Source: an uncultured Candidatus Hydrogenedens sp. (GTDB lineage Bacteria > Desulfobacterota_D > UBA1144). From it: 64,000 nt of DNA. Shown one piece after another: positions 48,534-60,157 of this stretch (within the stretch, counting starts at the first letter, position 1; each line of letters opens with the position of its first letter). The position numbers and the translations under genes were made by a program. A model generated the notes under the pieces. The model was not told where the DNA came from. It worked only from the letters and a program-made list of their open reading frames with translations, and did no database searches. The stretch is from the NCBI GenBank assembly GCA_902609885.1, contig CACLTT010000001.1:62001-126000 (forward strand). The letters are read 5' to 3'.

Positions 48534-49847
48534 ATGAGTTTTGAAATTATTGAGATTAGTAAAACTGAGAAGCAAGCAAAATTTAATGTAAGTGAGAAAG
48601 AGGTATCTAATGGATTTATAGAAGTTGCTAAGCTGTACCAGAAAGATGCAGATGAAAAAGGATTTAGAAAAGGAAAGGTTCCATTAAATATTATTGAATC
48701 CAAATATTCTAAACAAATTTTAGAAGAACTAAAAAGTAGATTGATTAATCTATACGTAAGAAAATTATCAATCGAGAATAACCTTAATGTAGTTAGAACA
48801 TCCAAATTAAAAGATCAAGGAATAAGCAAAAGTTCTGATTTTAAATTCGAAATTAATGTTGAAATAATTCCAGAATTCAAACTAAAAGATTACAAAAAAA
48901 TAAGTATTGAAAAAGAAGTCTTCAAATTAACAAAAAAGGAAATAACCGAGGCAAAATCAAATGTAATGAATAATTTTGCCACCACAGAAGAAGTTCCAAA
49001 AAGAAAGAAAATAAAAAAAGGTGATTTTGCAGATATTAATTTTTCTGGATTCATAGAAACAAAAGAAATCGAAAAGTTAAAAAGACAAAATGCTATAGTT
49101 GAAATTGGTAATGGTTCTTTGATTCCAGAAATTGAAAATGAGATTTTGAATGCTGAGAAAAATAAAGAAGTTGAATTTTTTGTTACATATCCAAAAGATT
49201 TTCCCATTGAAGATGCCGCATCTAAAAAAGTAAAATGTTTGTTAAAGATAAATAAAATTTTAAAAAAAGTAACACCAATAATAAATCAAGAGTTTTTGGA
49301 AAAAATAGGGTTTAAAACTGAAGATGATTTTGATAAAAGAATTTCTGAAGATCTTAATACATCTTTGGAACAAAAGTCCCAATCATCTCTAAGAAAAAAT
49401 CTATTTGATGAATTAATTGATCAGAATGAATTTGATTTTCCTCAATCTTTTGTAGATGATGAAAAGATAAGATTGAAACAAGATTATAAAAACAAAATGG
49501 CTCAACAAGGTATTAAAGTGGAAGATCTTGATGATAAAACACTTAAAGTAATTGACGACTCTGCATTCAGAAATGTCAAAATTGCATTGATTTTTGCAGA
49601 AATTTCTAAATTGGAAAATATTATTGCTGAAGATAAAGAGGTGGGCGAATATTTAGCTGCCTTTGCTTCATCACAAAAAGTACCTGTAGATAAAGTATTA
49701 AAATATTATAAAGACAATAATTTATTAAATGATGTTAAAGTTAAGCTTACAGATGAAAAAGTTATTCAATTTTTAATTTCCAGTGCAAAAATTAAGGAAG
49801 TAAAGCCCAAAGAAGAAAAGAAAAAGCCTAAAAAAGATAAAAGTTAA
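48534..49847 (+). CDS. tig: Trigger factor
   Basis: KGFRKGKVPLNIIESKY, KKGDFADINFSGFIE; first upstream of clpP-clpX-lon. Confidence 0.92.
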   Translation: MSFEIIEISKTEKQAKFNVSEKEVSNGFIEVAKLYQKDADEKGFRKGKVPLNIIESKYSKQILEELKSRLINLYVRKLSIENNLNVVRTSKLKDQGISKSSDFKFEINVEIIPEFKLKDYKKISIEKEVFKLTKKEITEAKSNVMNNFATTEEVPKRKKIKKGDFADINFSGFIETKEIEKLKRQNAIVEIGNGSLIPEIENEILNAEKNKEVEFFVTYPKDFPIEDAASKKVKCLLKINKILKKVTPIINQEFLEKIGFKTEDDFDKRISEDLNTSLEQKSQSSLRKNLFDELIDQNEFDFPQSFVDDEKIRLKQDYKNKMAQQGIKVEDLDDKTLKVIDDSAFRNVKIALIFAEISKLENIIAEDKEVGEYLAAFASSQKVPVDKVLKYYKDNNLLNDVKVKLTDEKVIQFLISSAKIKEVKPKEEKKKPKKDKS

Positions 49848-49895
49848 TAAAATTGCTTAATTGACTATAATTTTTCCTTAATTAAAATCAACATA

Positions 49896-50504
49896 ATGAC
49901 AAATTCATTTTTTGTACCTATGGTTGTTGAGCAAAGTTCCAGAGGCGAAAGAGCTTTTGATATATATTCAAGACTCTTAAATGAAAGAATTATCTTTCTT
50001 GGTGGCCCAATAGATGATAATTTAGCAAATATTATAGTTGCTCAAATTCTATTCCTTGAGTCAGTTGATAAAGAAAAAGACATAAATTTATACGTAAATT
50101 CACCTGGTGGCAGTGTAACTGCGGGATTAGCAATTTATGATGCAATGCAATATGTTTCTAATAATGTTTCGACAATGTGTTTTGGAATGGCGGCTAGTAT
50201 GGGGGCTGTTATTTTGGCAAGTGGTACTGAAGGAAAGAGATTTTCTTTACCTAATTCGACTATAATGCTTCATTCAGTTGGGACACAACTTGGTGGACAA
50301 TATCATGATCTAGAAAAAGAAATGGAAGAGACTAAAAGGAAGCAAGGAGTCATATCAGAAATTCTATCAAAACATCTCAAGAAAGATATTGATCAAATTA
50401 CCGCAGATATCCAAAGAAATTTTTATCAAACTGCTGAAAATGCTTTGAAATATGGACTGATTGATACTATTATAAGTAATAAAGAGGATAAAAATGGCAA
50501 TTGA
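49896..50504 (+). CDS. clpP: ATP-dependent Clp protease proteolytic subunit
   Basis: [46 protein letters not shown]. Confidence 0.96.
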   Translation: MTNSFFVPMVVEQSSRGERAFDIYSRLLNERIIFLGGPIDDNLANIIVAQILFLESVDKEKDINLYVNSPGGSVTAGLAIYDAMQYVSNNVSTMCFGMAASMGAVILASGTEGKRFSLPNSTIMLHSVGTQLGGQYHDLEKEMEETKRKQGVISEILSKHLKKDIDQITADIQRNFYQTAENALKYGLIDTIISNKEDKNGN

Positions 50505-51762
50505 TTCTAAGGATAATTTGCATTGTTCTTTCTGTGGTAAAGGACAAAAAGAGGTAAAAAAATTAATAGCTGGGCCAACTGTATATATATGCAACGAATG
50601 TGTTGACTTGTGTAACGAAATTATTGATGACGAAGATGAAAAAAATATTGAATCTGAACTTCAAGAAGAGATTCCAAAACCTTTTGAAATCAGGGAGCAT
50701 TTAGATTCATATGTTATAGGTCAAGAGAAAGCAAAAAAATATCTTTCAGTAGCCGTTTATAACCATTACAAAAGAATTTCATTTAATTCATTGCCAAAGA
50801 AAAGGAATGATCCTATGTCCGATGTTGAGATACAAAAAAGTAATATTATGCTCATTGGACCTACTGGCTCTGGTAAGACTTTGTTAGCGCAAAGCTTGGC
50901 AAAATACTTGAATGTCCCTTTTACTATTGTTGATGCGACATGTTATACCGAAGCAGGATATGTTGGAGAGGATGTTGAAAATATGCTTGTAAGTTTGCTT
51001 CAAGCTGCAGATTTTGATGTTGGACAAGCCGAAAAAGGAATAATTTATCTTGATGAAGTTGATAAATTAGCCCGTAAAAGTGGTGATAGTCCATCTATAA
51101 CACGAGATGTTTCTGGTGAAGGTGTTCAACAAGCTTTATTAAAAATTATTGAAGGATCTGTTGTTAATGTTCCTCCAAAAGGAGGAAGAAAGCATCCGCA
51201 GCAAGAATTTGTTCCAATAGACACTAGCAACATTTTATTTATTCTAGGTGGATCTTTCAGTGGACTTGAAAAAATAATTTCGGAGAGGGTTGGAAAAAAT
51301 ATTATAGGTTTTTCATCTAAAAAAATTGAAGAGGATGAAAAGAGTTCGGTTAAAGTCAGATCCGAAGATTTAGTAAAGTTTGGTTTTATTCCAGAATTTA
51401 TAGGTAGGATTCCAGTAATAACATCCTTGAACCAGCTTGATCAAGAATCATTAATTCAAATATTAACTGAACCAAAAAATGCTTTAATTAAGCAATATCA
51501 AAAATTAGTAAGTTTGAATGATAATGTTAAATTAGAATTTACAAATGATGCTCTAATTTCAATTGCATCAGAGGCTTTGAAGAGGGGCACTGGAGCAAGA
51601 GGCTTGAGATCGATTATCGAAAACTCTATCCTGGATATAATTTATGATTTACCAAACCAGCCAGGCGTTACTAAATGTTTAGTTACAGATGAGGTAATAA
51701 ATGATAATAAGAGACCTTTATTATCTTTTGAAAATAGTAATAAAACTAACAGTAATTCTTAA
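50494..51762 (+). CDS. clpX: ATP-dependent Clp protease ATPase subunit
   Basis: [27 protein letters not shown] zinc-binding domain, [15 protein letters not shown]. Confidence 0.97.
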   Translation: MAIDSKDNLHCSFCGKGQKEVKKLIAGPTVYICNECVDLCNEIIDDEDEKNIESELQEEIPKPFEIREHLDSYVIGQEKAKKYLSVAVYNHYKRISFNSLPKKRNDPMSDVEIQKSNIMLIGPTGSGKTLLAQSLAKYLNVPFTIVDATCYTEAGYVGEDVENMLVSLLQAADFDVGQAEKGIIYLDEVDKLARKSGDSPSITRDVSGEGVQQALLKIIEGSVVNVPPKGGRKHPQQEFVPIDTSNILFILGGSFSGLEKIISERVGKNIIGFSSKKIEEDEKSSVKVRSEDLVKFGFIPEFIGRIPVITSLNQLDQESLIQILTEPKNALIKQYQKLVSLNDNVKLEFTNDALISIASEALKRGTGARGLRSIIENSILDIIYDLPNQPGVTKCLVTDEVINDNKRPLLSFENSNKTNSNS

Positions 51763-51874
51763 AAAATAAGCCATTTTCTCCTATTTTTGTCTTATTTTCG
51801 CATTTTTCTTGCATAAAACATATAAATGGTTATTTTGATTATATAGAGTAACTTTCAAACTCTGGAGGTTTTTT

Positions 51875-54277
51875 ATGAGTAACCCTGTCTATACTATACC
51901 ATTATTACCCTTAAGAGATGTCGTAATATTTCCACATATGGTGGCCCCACTCTTTGTAGGAAGAGAGAAATCTATTAGAGCCCTTGAAGAGGCTATGAAA
52001 ACTGATAAAAAGATTTTGCTTTCTGCGCAAAAAGATGCCAAAACTAATGACCCAGGCCCTGAGGATATTTATTCCACTGGCACTGTTGGAACGATTGTTC
52101 AAATGCTTAGACTTCCTGATGGAACTGTTAAAGTTTTAGTAGAAGGAAAGAATAGAGCAAGTCTAAAGAACTTCAATGATGAAAATAAGTTCTTTTCAGT
52201 TGAGGTTGAAGACTTAGATGAAATTGTTGAAACTGATTCAGAAACTAATGCAATAATGAGAACTCTCATCGAATCTTTTGAGGATTATATTAAACTTAAT
52301 AAAAGAGTACCAAGTGAAACACTTGCAACTATTACAGCGATTGATGATCCAAGTAAGCTTTCCGATACCGTAGCTTCCCATTTATCATTCAAATTATCTG
52401 ATAAGCAAGAAATTTTGGAAAATCTTGATTCATCAAAAAGACTTGAAGCAATATATGAGAAAATTCAATCTGAACTCGAGATTTTACAAGTTGAAAAGAA
52501 AATTCGTAATAGAGTAAAGAAACAAATGGAAAAAGCCCAAAAAGAGTATTATTTAACTGAACAGATGAAAGCAATTCAAAAAGAATTAGGCGATAAAGAT
52601 GATTTCAAAAGTGAAATTTTAGAATTTGAAGAGCAACTCAAGAAGAAAGATATCCCTGAGGATATTAAGACAAGGATTGAAAAAGAAATTAAAAAGCTAA
52701 AAGGAATGTCCTCGATGTCTGCTGAAGCAACTGTTGTAAGAAACTACATAGATTGGCTAGTTTATTTACCTTGGAATTCAGATCTTACCGAAGATGAAAT
52801 ATCTATCGATAATGCTCAAAAAGTTTTAGACAATGATCATTTTGGTTTAGAAAAACCTAAAGAGAGAATAACTGAATATTTAGCTGTCAGAGCTTTAACT
52901 TCAAAGCAAAAAGGCCCCATCTTATGTTTAGTGGGTCCTCCTGGAGTGGGAAAAACTTCTTTAGCTAAATCTGTGGCAAATGCCATGGGTAGAAAATTTG
53001 TGAGAATTTCACTTGGTGGTGTTAGAGACGAAGCTGAAATTCGTGGACATAGAAGAACATACATAGGTGCGTTGCCTGGAAAGATTATTCAAGGAATGAA
53101 AAAAGCGGGAACTAAAAATCCTGTTTTTCTTTTGGATGAGATTGACAAAATAGGTGCAGATTTTAGGGGAGATCCTGCATCCGCTCTACTAGAGGCGCTT
53201 GATCCTGAGCAAAACTCAACTTTTAATGATCATTATCTTGAAGTTGATTATGATTTATCTCAGGTTCTATTTATTACAACTGCAAATGTTTTACATACAA
53301 TCCCCTGGGCATTACAAGATAGAATGGAAATTATAAAACTTTCAGGTTATACAGAACTTGAGAAGAAAAAAATTGCAGAAAAATATTTAGTACCAAAACA
53401 ACTTGAAAACAATGGCTTAACAACCAAAAATGCCTCAATTACTGAAAAAGCCCTAGATTTTTTAATTCAAAGATATACAAGAGAGGCTGGTGTCAGAACC
53501 CTTGAAAGAGAAATTGGCAGTGTTTGTAGAAAAACAGCTAAAGAAGTTGTTAGAAATGGTAAAGATTTTTCCCAGAAAATTACACCTAAAATAGTTCAAA
53601 AATATTTAGGTGTGCCGAAGTTTAAACACGGAGAAATTGAAGATAAAAGTCAAATAGGTATGTCTACAGGTTTAGCATGGACTGAGGTAGGTGGAGAGCT
53701 TTTAAATGTTGAAGTTTCTGTTGTACCTGGAAAAGGCTCTTTTACCGTAACTGGTAAATTGGGAGAAGTTATGCAAGAATCTACCAAGGCAGCCATGAGC
53801 TATGTAAGATCTAGAGCGAAAAGACTTGGACTTGATAGGAATTTTTATCAAAAAATAGATATTCATGTTCATGTCCCCGAAGGAGCTCAACCTAAAGATG
53901 GACCTTCTGCTGGAATAGCTATATCTACAGCAATTATATCAGCACTAGTTCAAAAAGAGGTCAAAAAGGATGTGGCTATGACTGGCGAAATTACTTTAAG
54001 AGGAAGAATTCTTCCTATTGGTGGCCTTAAAGAAAAGATTTTAGCCGCCCATAGGGGTGGAGTTAATACCGTTCTAATTCCAGATGAAAACGAAAAAGAC
54101 TTAAACGATATACCAAAAGAAATTAAAAAAGATATTGATATAGTTAGCGTTAAACATATGGATGAGGTAATATCTCATGCAATCAAATCAAAGGATGAGA
54201 TTTTAAAGGATCTTGTACTCCCTGATATGCCCGTGGATGTAGATATTGATGACGAAAAGCCACTAAACTTGTCTTGA
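51875..54277 (+). CDS. lon: Lon protease
   Basis: [52 protein letters not shown]. Confidence 0.97.
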   Translation: MSNPVYTIPLLPLRDVVIFPHMVAPLFVGREKSIRALEEAMKTDKKILLSAQKDAKTNDPGPEDIYSTGTVGTIVQMLRLPDGTVKVLVEGKNRASLKNFNDENKFFSVEVEDLDEIVETDSETNAIMRTLIESFEDYIKLNKRVPSETLATITAIDDPSKLSDTVASHLSFKLSDKQEILENLDSSKRLEAIYEKIQSELEILQVEKKIRNRVKKQMEKAQKEYYLTEQMKAIQKELGDKDDFKSEILEFEEQLKKKDIPEDIKTRIEKEIKKLKGMSSMSAEATVVRNYIDWLVYLPWNSDLTEDEISIDNAQKVLDNDHFGLEKPKERITEYLAVRALTSKQKGPILCLVGPPGVGKTSLAKSVANAMGRKFVRISLGGVRDEAEIRGHRRTYIGALPGKIIQGMKKAGTKNPVFLLDEIDKIGADFRGDPASALLEALDPEQNSTFNDHYLEVDYDLSQVLFITTANVLHTIPWALQDRMEIIKLSGYTELEKKKIAEKYLVPKQLENNGLTTKNASITEKALDFLIQRYTREAGVRTLEREIGSVCRKTAKEVVRNGKDFSQKITPKIVQKYLGVPKFKHGEIEDKSQIGMSTGLAWTEVGGELLNVEVSVVPGKGSFTVTGKLGEVMQESTKAAMSYVRSRAKRLGLDRNFYQKIDIHVHVPEGAQPKDGPSAGIAISTAIISALVQKEVKKDVAMTGEITLRGRILPIGGLKEKILAAHRGGVNTVLIPDENEKDLNDIPKEIKKDIDIVSVKHMDEVISHAIKSKDEILKDLVLPDMPVDVDIDDEKPLNLS

Positions 54278-54301
54278 CATTTATCTCTCCCGAGATAGTA
54301 T
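54274..54301 (+). promoter_or_regulatory. Putative sigma-70 promoter of the tRNA-Val/tRNA-Asp pair
   Basis: TTGACA-N16-TAGTAT; -35 contains the lon TGA stop. Confidence 0.65.
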
Positions 54302-54313
54302 AGAAATCTTATC

Positions 54314-54385
54314 GGGCGCTTAGCTCAGCGGGAGAGCGCTTCCCTTACAAGGAAGATGTCACAGGTTCAAATCCTGTAGCGCCCA
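54314..54385 (+). tRNA. tRNA-Val (UAC)
   Basis: GGGCGCTTAGCTCAGCGGGAGAGCGCTTCCCTTACAAGGAAGATGTCACAGGTTCAAATCCTGTAGCGCCCA. Confidence 0.96.
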
Positions 54386-54395
54386 TTTATATAAT

Positions 54396-54469
54396 GGGGT
54401 CGTAGTTCAGCTGGTTAGAATGCCGGCCTGTCACGCCGGAGGTCGCGGGTTCGAATCCCGTCGGCCCCG
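54396..54469 (+). tRNA. tRNA-Asp (GUC)
   Basis: GGGGTCGTAGTTCAGCTGGTTAGAATGCCGGCCTGTCACGCCGG...GGTTCGAATCCCGTCGGCCCCG. Confidence 0.96.
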
Positions 54470-54485
54470 TTAAGGATTTTAAAAT

Positions 54486-55922
54486 TTGTCGGATTCAATA
54501 AATGTTCCAAATCACATATCGCGGGAATCATTCAATTACCAAATATCTGTATTAAAAAATGAAATTCCTATCAAGAAGCTAGAAATAATAAGACCTTGTA
54601 ACATTAATGATGGGATATTAGAAGTCGGTTCATTCTATAAAAGTTTATCTAAATATAATAAAAACTACTTTGAAGATGGGTCGTCTTTTATTCCAGCTTC
54701 TGGTTCTGCAACAAGAATGTTTAATCTTGATAAAAAAGAGATAGAGATACTAGAAAATATTAAAAAATTACCTTTCTTTAATCATATTATTGAAGATTTT
54801 AATAAAAATAAGAAGATGTTGGATGAATTCAAACATAAAAATGATCTTATTAAACTAAATCACTTATTGTCTAATCTATTTGAAAAATTTAGTAAAAAAC
54901 CCAAAGCTTTAATACCTTTTCACCAAATAGATAAATATGAAATTTCACCTCTAGAAGAAATTATTTTATATAATGAAAAAATTTCCAAAAAAAGAAAGAT
55001 ATATTTTACTGTGCAGGATGAGCACCAAGAGGAAATAAATTATAAAATTATTAATTCGCGAATATTGAAAAAAAATAACATATCAATGGAAAACAAAGTT
55101 TTTTTTACGCTACAAGAAAAATCTACAAATAGTATTTGTATTAAATCAAATGGCCATTTGCTCAAGGATAATAAGGGCAATATTCATACTCAGCCTTCTG
55201 GCCATGGTGCTTTAATTGATAATATTAATGATATCAATGAAAGTGTATTTTATATTCACAACATAGATAATATAACGCCAAAAAATATCAAGAAGAGACT
55301 TTTAAATCATAATAGAATGTGTGCAATTCTTAAATATATTCATGAAAATATAAAAATTATACTTCTAGATTGTATTGAAAATAATATAAAACCCATTCAG
55401 GAAAACAATTTCTATAATGAATTTATCAAAAAAAATTTATCACATTTATATATAGAAAATATCGATATTGGAAAAATAGAAAATCTATATACCCTTTTAC
55501 ACAGACCAATAAGAGTTTGTGGAGTTGTTGAGGATAGCGGAGCAAAGGGAGGTAAACCCTTTTGGGTTAAGGATGGTGATAGCTTGTCATTGCAATTAGT
55601 TGAAGAGTCACAAGTGCCATTAGATGATCCCGAAATTTTAAAAATATGGAATTCCTCAATATATTTCAACCCTGTAGAAATGGTTTGTCTGAACAAAGAT
55701 ATACACAATAATAAATTTGATTTAAATAAATATAAAAATGAAACACTCAACATGATTGTGAATAAAAGAATTTTTGATCATGAGGTTAAGTTTATAGAGA
55801 AAGCTGGTCTCTGGAATGGAGGAATGCACCACTGGATAACAATCTTTGTTAAAATTGATAAAGAACTTTTTACACCTGTTAAGAATATTTCTGATTTATT
55901 TTTAGAGATTCATCAGCCATAA
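54486..55922 (+). CDS. DUF4301-like protein
   Basis: FIPASGSATRMF, VCGVVEDSGAKGGKPFWV; first codon uncertain. Confidence 0.75.
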   Translation: MSDSINVPNHISRESFNYQISVLKNEIPIKKLEIIRPCNINDGILEVGSFYKSLSKYNKNYFEDGSSFIPASGSATRMFNLDKKEIEILENIKKLPFFNHIIEDFNKNKKMLDEFKHKNDLIKLNHLLSNLFEKFSKKPKALIPFHQIDKYEISPLEEIILYNEKISKKRKIYFTVQDEHQEEINYKIINSRILKKNNISMENKVFFTLQEKSTNSICIKSNGHLLKDNKGNIHTQPSGHGALIDNINDINESVFYIHNIDNITPKNIKKRLLNHNRMCAILKYIHENIKIILLDCIENNIKPIQENNFYNEFIKKNLSHLYIENIDIGKIENLYTLLHRPIRVCGVVEDSGAKGGKPFWVKDGDSLSLQLVEESQVPLDDPEILKIWNSSIYFNPVEMVCLNKDIHNNKFDLNKYKNETLNMIVNKRIFDHEVKFIEKAGLWNGGMHHWITIFVKIDKELFTPVKNISDLFLEIHQP

Positions 55923-55941
55923 TTAAATATAATTTTTTATA

Positions 55942-56031
<90 letters not shown>

Positions 56032-56035
56032 ATAT

Positions 56036-56110
56036 GCGCCTGTAGCTCAGTTGGATTAGAGTGCCAGATTACGGCTCTGGAAGTCGAGGGTTCGAGTCCT
56101 TCCAGGCGCG
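56036..56110 (+). tRNA. tRNA-Arg (ACG)
   Basis: GCGCCTGTAGCTCAGTTGGATTAGAGTGCCAGATTACGGCTCTGG...GGTTCGAGTCCTTCCAGGCGCG. Confidence 0.96.
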
Positions 56111-56785
56111 TTCTTTTTCAATATTTTTTAATATTAAATTCGAATTTTTAATAGAATTTTTTATCCATTCATTTCTCAGTTCTGCTTTCTCACTGTTCTG
56201 TAGAAAAATTGATTTTTTTGATTCCCTGATTTTAAACATTATATTGCTCAAAATAATTGCACATGAAACAGAAATATTATAACTTTGAGCAAAACCATAC
56301 ATTGGTATGGAAATAATGTGATCACAATAAGTCATAAAATCTTTTGATAAACCTTTTTCTTCATTTCCAAATGCAAATATCAATTTATTATCTAATCTTA
56401 AATCAGGCAGGTTACAAGTTTTACTATTTTTTACTGTTGATGTTCCAACTATCTTGTATCCATTTTTTTTAATTCTATTTATATAATTTTCTAATTTTTC
56501 ATCTTTATTTTTTGATTTGATACTGATCCACTTCTCTGCTCCAAGAGATACATTTTTACCAGAATTTTTAATTTTTTCTGAATTTATTGTATAAATATCT
56601 TGTATACCAAGATTGTCACATGTTCTTATTACAGCACTCAAATTATGTGATTGATAAATATTTTCTAATAATACTGATATATGCCTCGTCCGCTTTGATA
56701 AAACCTTGTCAATTTTTTCTTGCCTGTTTTTGGATATTAATTTTTCTATTAACTGGTAATAAATTTTATTCATTTTATTTTCCAA
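56069..56785 (-). CDS. trmH: SpoU/TrmH family RNA methyltransferase
   Basis: NLSAVIRTCDNLGI, FAFGNEEKGLSKDF, IPMYGFAQSYNISVSCAIIL; C-terminal tail overlaps tRNA-Arg. Confidence 0.88.
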   Translation of the reverse strand: MENKMNKIYYQLIEKLISKNRQEKIDKVLSKRTRHISVLLENIYQSHNLSAVIRTCDNLGIQDIYTINSEKIKNSGKNVSLGAEKWISIKSKNKDEKLENYINRIKKNGYKIVGTSTVKNSKTCNLPDLRLDNKLIFAFGNEEKGLSKDFMTYCDHIISIPMYGFAQSYNISVSCAIILSNIMFKIRESKKSIFLQNSEKAELRNEWIKNSIKNSNLILKNIEKERAWKDSNPRLPEP

Positions 56786-56821
56786 ATATGAATCCTAGGA
56801 TATCATATTAATTAATAAAAA

Positions 56822-57829
56822 ATGAAAAAAAAAGATATTTTAGTAACTGGTGATAGGCCAACAGGTAATCTTCATTTAGGACATTATGTTGGTACTTTAG
56901 AAAATAGAATAAAGCTACAGAATCAATTTGATTGCTTTTTTTTGATTGCTGATTTACATATGCTTACAACTCATAATGAGAAAGTCGACGAATTGAGATT
57001 AAATATTGAATCATTGGTGATTGATTGGATCTCAGTTGGATTAAATCCTAATAATTCATGTTTTTATCTTCAATCTTTAGTACCTGAAATTAATGAGCTA
57101 ACACTACTTTTATCAATGATATGCTCTGTGCCTAGGGTTCAAAGAATCCCAACATTAAAAGAAAAAACATCCCAACTGGGCGATAATGAAAACTATTCTG
57201 TAGGATTATTATCATATCCAATTTTAATGTCAGCAGATATTTTGATATTTAATGCAAATAAAGTTCCTGTCGGTGAAGATCAACTCTCCCATGTTGAACT
57301 TGCAAGGGAATTATCAAGAAGATTCAATTCACTTTACGGTTATACGATTACAGAGCCTGAGCCATTAATAAGTAAATTTTCAAGGCTTGTTGGAATAGAT
57401 GGTAAGAGCAAGATGAGCAAATCATTAAATAATTGTATCTACTTAATTGATAATCAAGAGGAGGTAAACAAAAAGGTTATGAAAATGTTTACTGACCCGA
57501 ATAGAACAAGTCCTGATATACCAGGTAAAGTTGAAGGAAACCCTGTATTTATATATCATGATATTTTTAATCAGAATAAAGCTGAGGTTGATGAATTTAA
57601 GGAAAGGTATAAAAAAGGTAAGATTGGAGATGTAGAGATTAAAAAATCTTTAGCCAAAAACATAAATCTTTTTCTAGAACCTATTAGAGAAAGAAGATCG
57701 CAACTTAAGAAGAATAGAAGTGAAATCTTTGATATAATAATAGATGGTTCAACAAGAGCCAGAAAATTAGCAAAAGAAAATATAGATAGAATTAAAGATT
57801 CTATGAAAATTAGTTTTAAGGAGATTTAA
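56822..57829 (+). CDS. trpS: Tryptophanyl-tRNA synthetase
   Basis: TGDRPTGNLHLGHYVGTL, KMSKSLNN. Confidence 0.96.
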   Translation: MKKKDILVTGDRPTGNLHLGHYVGTLENRIKLQNQFDCFFLIADLHMLTTHNEKVDELRLNIESLVIDWISVGLNPNNSCFYLQSLVPEINELTLLLSMICSVPRVQRIPTLKEKTSQLGDNENYSVGLLSYPILMSADILIFNANKVPVGEDQLSHVELARELSRRFNSLYGYTITEPEPLISKFSRLVGIDGKSKMSKSLNNCIYLIDNQEEVNKKVMKMFTDPNRTSPDIPGKVEGNPVFIYHDIFNQNKAEVDEFKERYKKGKIGDVEIKKSLAKNINLFLEPIRERRSQLKKNRSEIFDIIIDGSTRARKLAKENIDRIKDSMKISFKEI

Positions 57830-59062
57830 ATGTCAAAAGAATCATATTCAGATCCGTTACCAGTAGGTGTTATTCCTGATCTAGATTATACGCCAAAACA
57901 AATGCGTGCCTGGGTTATTCGAAAGGAGAGGCATGGCGAACCAACCAAGTCATTTCAAGAAGAAATAATGCCAGTGCCTGAATGTGGCCCAAATGATGTA
58001 TTAGTTCTTGTTGTTGCAACAGGAATTAACTTCAATGGAGTGTGGGCTGGGCTTGGAGAGCCAATATCTGTATTAGATGTCCATAAGGGTGATTTTCATA
58101 TTGCAGGAAGCGATTGCTCAGGGATTGTATGGGATGTTGGTTCTAATGTTAAAAGTTGGAAAAAGGGTGATGAGGTTATTATTCATTGCGGTGTTGAAAG
58201 TGAAGAGCCGCATTCAAATATGACGCAAAGTAATGCTGACTTTATTAGTTATGACCCAATGGTAAGTAAACAAGCTCAAATATGGGGCTATGAGACCCCA
58301 AATGGATGTTTTGCTCAATTTACTAGGGTTCAAGTACAGCAAATATTGAAAAAACCTAAGCACTTGTCATGGGAAGATGCTGCATCTTATGCACTATGCT
58401 ATTTTACTGCATATAGAATGTTGATTACAAAAGCAAATATACAACCCGGTGAAGTTGTTCTTGTTTGGGGAGCTGCAGGTGGTCTAGGTGTTTTTGCTTT
58501 ACAAATTTGTAAAATGATGGGTGCTAAAGCAATTGCTGTTGTATCATCAAATGATAAATTCAAAATGTGCGAAGAGCTTGGAGCAGTCGGTGTAATAAAT
58601 AGGAAAGATTTTCCTAACTTACCATATAAGAAAAATGAGACAGAAGAAGAGTCTAAGTTGAGATTCAAAGAAATGAAGAATTTTGGAAAAAAGATATGGG
58701 AAATTTTGGGAGAAAGAAAAAGTCCTAATGTTATTTTTGAACATCCTGGAGAAACAACTTTCCCTACAAGTGTATTTGTATGTGAAAGATTTGGAAGAGT
58801 TGTTATATGTGCAGGAACTACTGGTTACGATTGTATGTTTGATGTCAGATATCTTTGGATGTTACAAAAAGATGTAATCGGATCACATTTTGCAAATGCA
58901 TTAGAATGTGTTCGCGCAAATGAGCTTGTTCATCAAGGACTAATCAATCCAGTTGTATCTGAAATATTTAATTATGATGAAATACCTAAAGCACATCAGC
59001 TAATGTATGAAAATAAACACTCAGGCAAGATGGTTTGTATGGTTCAAGGAACTAAATCTTAA
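57830..59062 (+). CDS. ccr: Crotonyl-CoA carboxylase/reductase
   Basis: MDR family: MRAWVIRKERHGEPTKSFQEEIMPVPECGPNDVLV, GLGEPISVLD, VWGAAGGLGVFALQICKMMGAKAIAVVSS. Confidence 0.9.
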   Translation: MSKESYSDPLPVGVIPDLDYTPKQMRAWVIRKERHGEPTKSFQEEIMPVPECGPNDVLVLVVATGINFNGVWAGLGEPISVLDVHKGDFHIAGSDCSGIVWDVGSNVKSWKKGDEVIIHCGVESEEPHSNMTQSNADFISYDPMVSKQAQIWGYETPNGCFAQFTRVQVQQILKKPKHLSWEDAASYALCYFTAYRMLITKANIQPGEVVLVWGAAGGLGVFALQICKMMGAKAIAVVSSNDKFKMCEELGAVGVINRKDFPNLPYKKNETEEESKLRFKEMKNFGKKIWEILGERKSPNVIFEHPGETTFPTSVFVCERFGRVVICAGTTGYDCMFDVRYLWMLQKDVIGSHFANALECVRANELVHQGLINPVVSEIFNYDEIPKAHQLMYENKHSGKMVCMVQGTKS

Positions 59063-59843
59063 GATTTTCATATATATAATTAGGTTTAAAAATAAAATTT
59101 TTAATTGTACTTTTATTTGTTTTTCCTGAAAGTATAAGAGCTGAATCAAGACCATTTCTTTTTGCGCCTTGTATATCTGTGACTAAATTATCTCCTAAAG
59201 TAATGGTTTCATACCTATTAGTTCCAAGTTTTTCCAAAGCTAATGAAAAAATCGATTTTGATGGTTTACCGAGATTTATAACTTTAGTATTATAAGTTTT
59301 AAGGATTGCAGCAATTATAGATCCTGTCGCAGGTACATTTCCCATTTTAGTGGGGTAAGAATTATCTGTACTTGTAGCAAACAGTTTTGAACCATTCTGG
59401 ACACATAGTGAAGCATACATTAAATCTTTATATGAAAAATTTATATTGCCTGAAACAATAATACTTTCTGCCTTTTTATAATCCTCATATTTTTCTAATA
59501 TATTTATATCTGATTTGATAAGATAATTTTTTAGTTTAGTACTAGAAAAAACCATAATATTTTTATTTTTAATCTTTCCTATCTTAATCAGATTAATAAA
59601 ATTGTTTATTGGGTTGATAACTTGATCTTTTTTACATTCAATATTTTCAGAACTCAGAATCCTACTATATTCGTCTGGTGATAAGCTTGAATCATTTGTT
59701 AAAAAAACATAATCTTTATTCAACTTTAATAATTTACTAATAAATCTCTTAGAATAGGGGAGTGGTTTTTTGTCTAGATAGATAACTCCATCTAAATCAA
59801 TAATAAAACCCTTATATTTTTCTAAGATTTTTTTCATCCCCAA
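59052..59843 (-). CDS. HAD-superfamily (NagD-like) phosphatase
   Basis: KGFIIDLDGVIYLDKKPLPYS, FLTNDSS, TLGDNLVTDIQGAKRNGLDSALIL. Confidence 0.92.
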   Translation of the reverse strand: MGMKKILEKYKGFIIDLDGVIYLDKKPLPYSKRFISKLLKLNKDYVFLTNDSSLSPDEYSRILSSENIECKKDQVINPINNFINLIKIGKIKNKNIMVFSSTKLKNYLIKSDINILEKYEDYKKAESIIVSGNINFSYKDLMYASLCVQNGSKLFATSTDNSYPTKMGNVPATGSIIAAILKTYNTKVINLGKPSKSIFSLALEKLGTNRYETITLGDNLVTDIQGAKRNGLDSALILSGKTNKSTIKNFIFKPNYIYENLKI

Positions 59844-60157
59844 ATTTCTTTAGCAAGTTTTTGATCTCTTACTCTTGTAGATTCTTTTGAAGTAATTTTT
59901 ATTATTTTTTGCTCAGGTTCTTCTGCTATTAGTATTTCAAGCAAATCTAAAACTTGTAGTGAGGCTTTTTTAAATCCCTCATAATAATCAGTCGATTCAC
60001 CTGAGGCTTTTGCAGTTTTATTATCAAGAAATAGCGCAATTGCTGCATGGTCTTTATTGATATTATTATCAATTTCAATTTTCCAATCTGCATAGTCTCC
60101 GATTAGATAAACTTTACTCCATTCAGCTAATATTTCATCAAAATTAAGGTTTCCCAT
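59834..60157 (-). CDS. hypothetical protein (107 aa) between EIIA-Man and HAD genes
   Basis: Intact ORF; tight operon spacing. Confidence 0.55.
   Translation of the reverse strand: MGNLNFDEILAEWSKVYLIGDYADWKIEIDNNINKDHAAIALFLDNKTAKASGESTDYYEGFKKASLQVLDLLEILIAEEPEQKIIKITSKESTRVRDQKLAKEIWG

Noticed and set aside
51840-51874. Short hairpin AGAGT-AACTTTCAA-ACTCT next to the lon Shine-Dalgarno as an RNA thermometer
   Set aside because: Only a 5-bp AT-rich stem that does not occlude GGAGG; insufficient evidence
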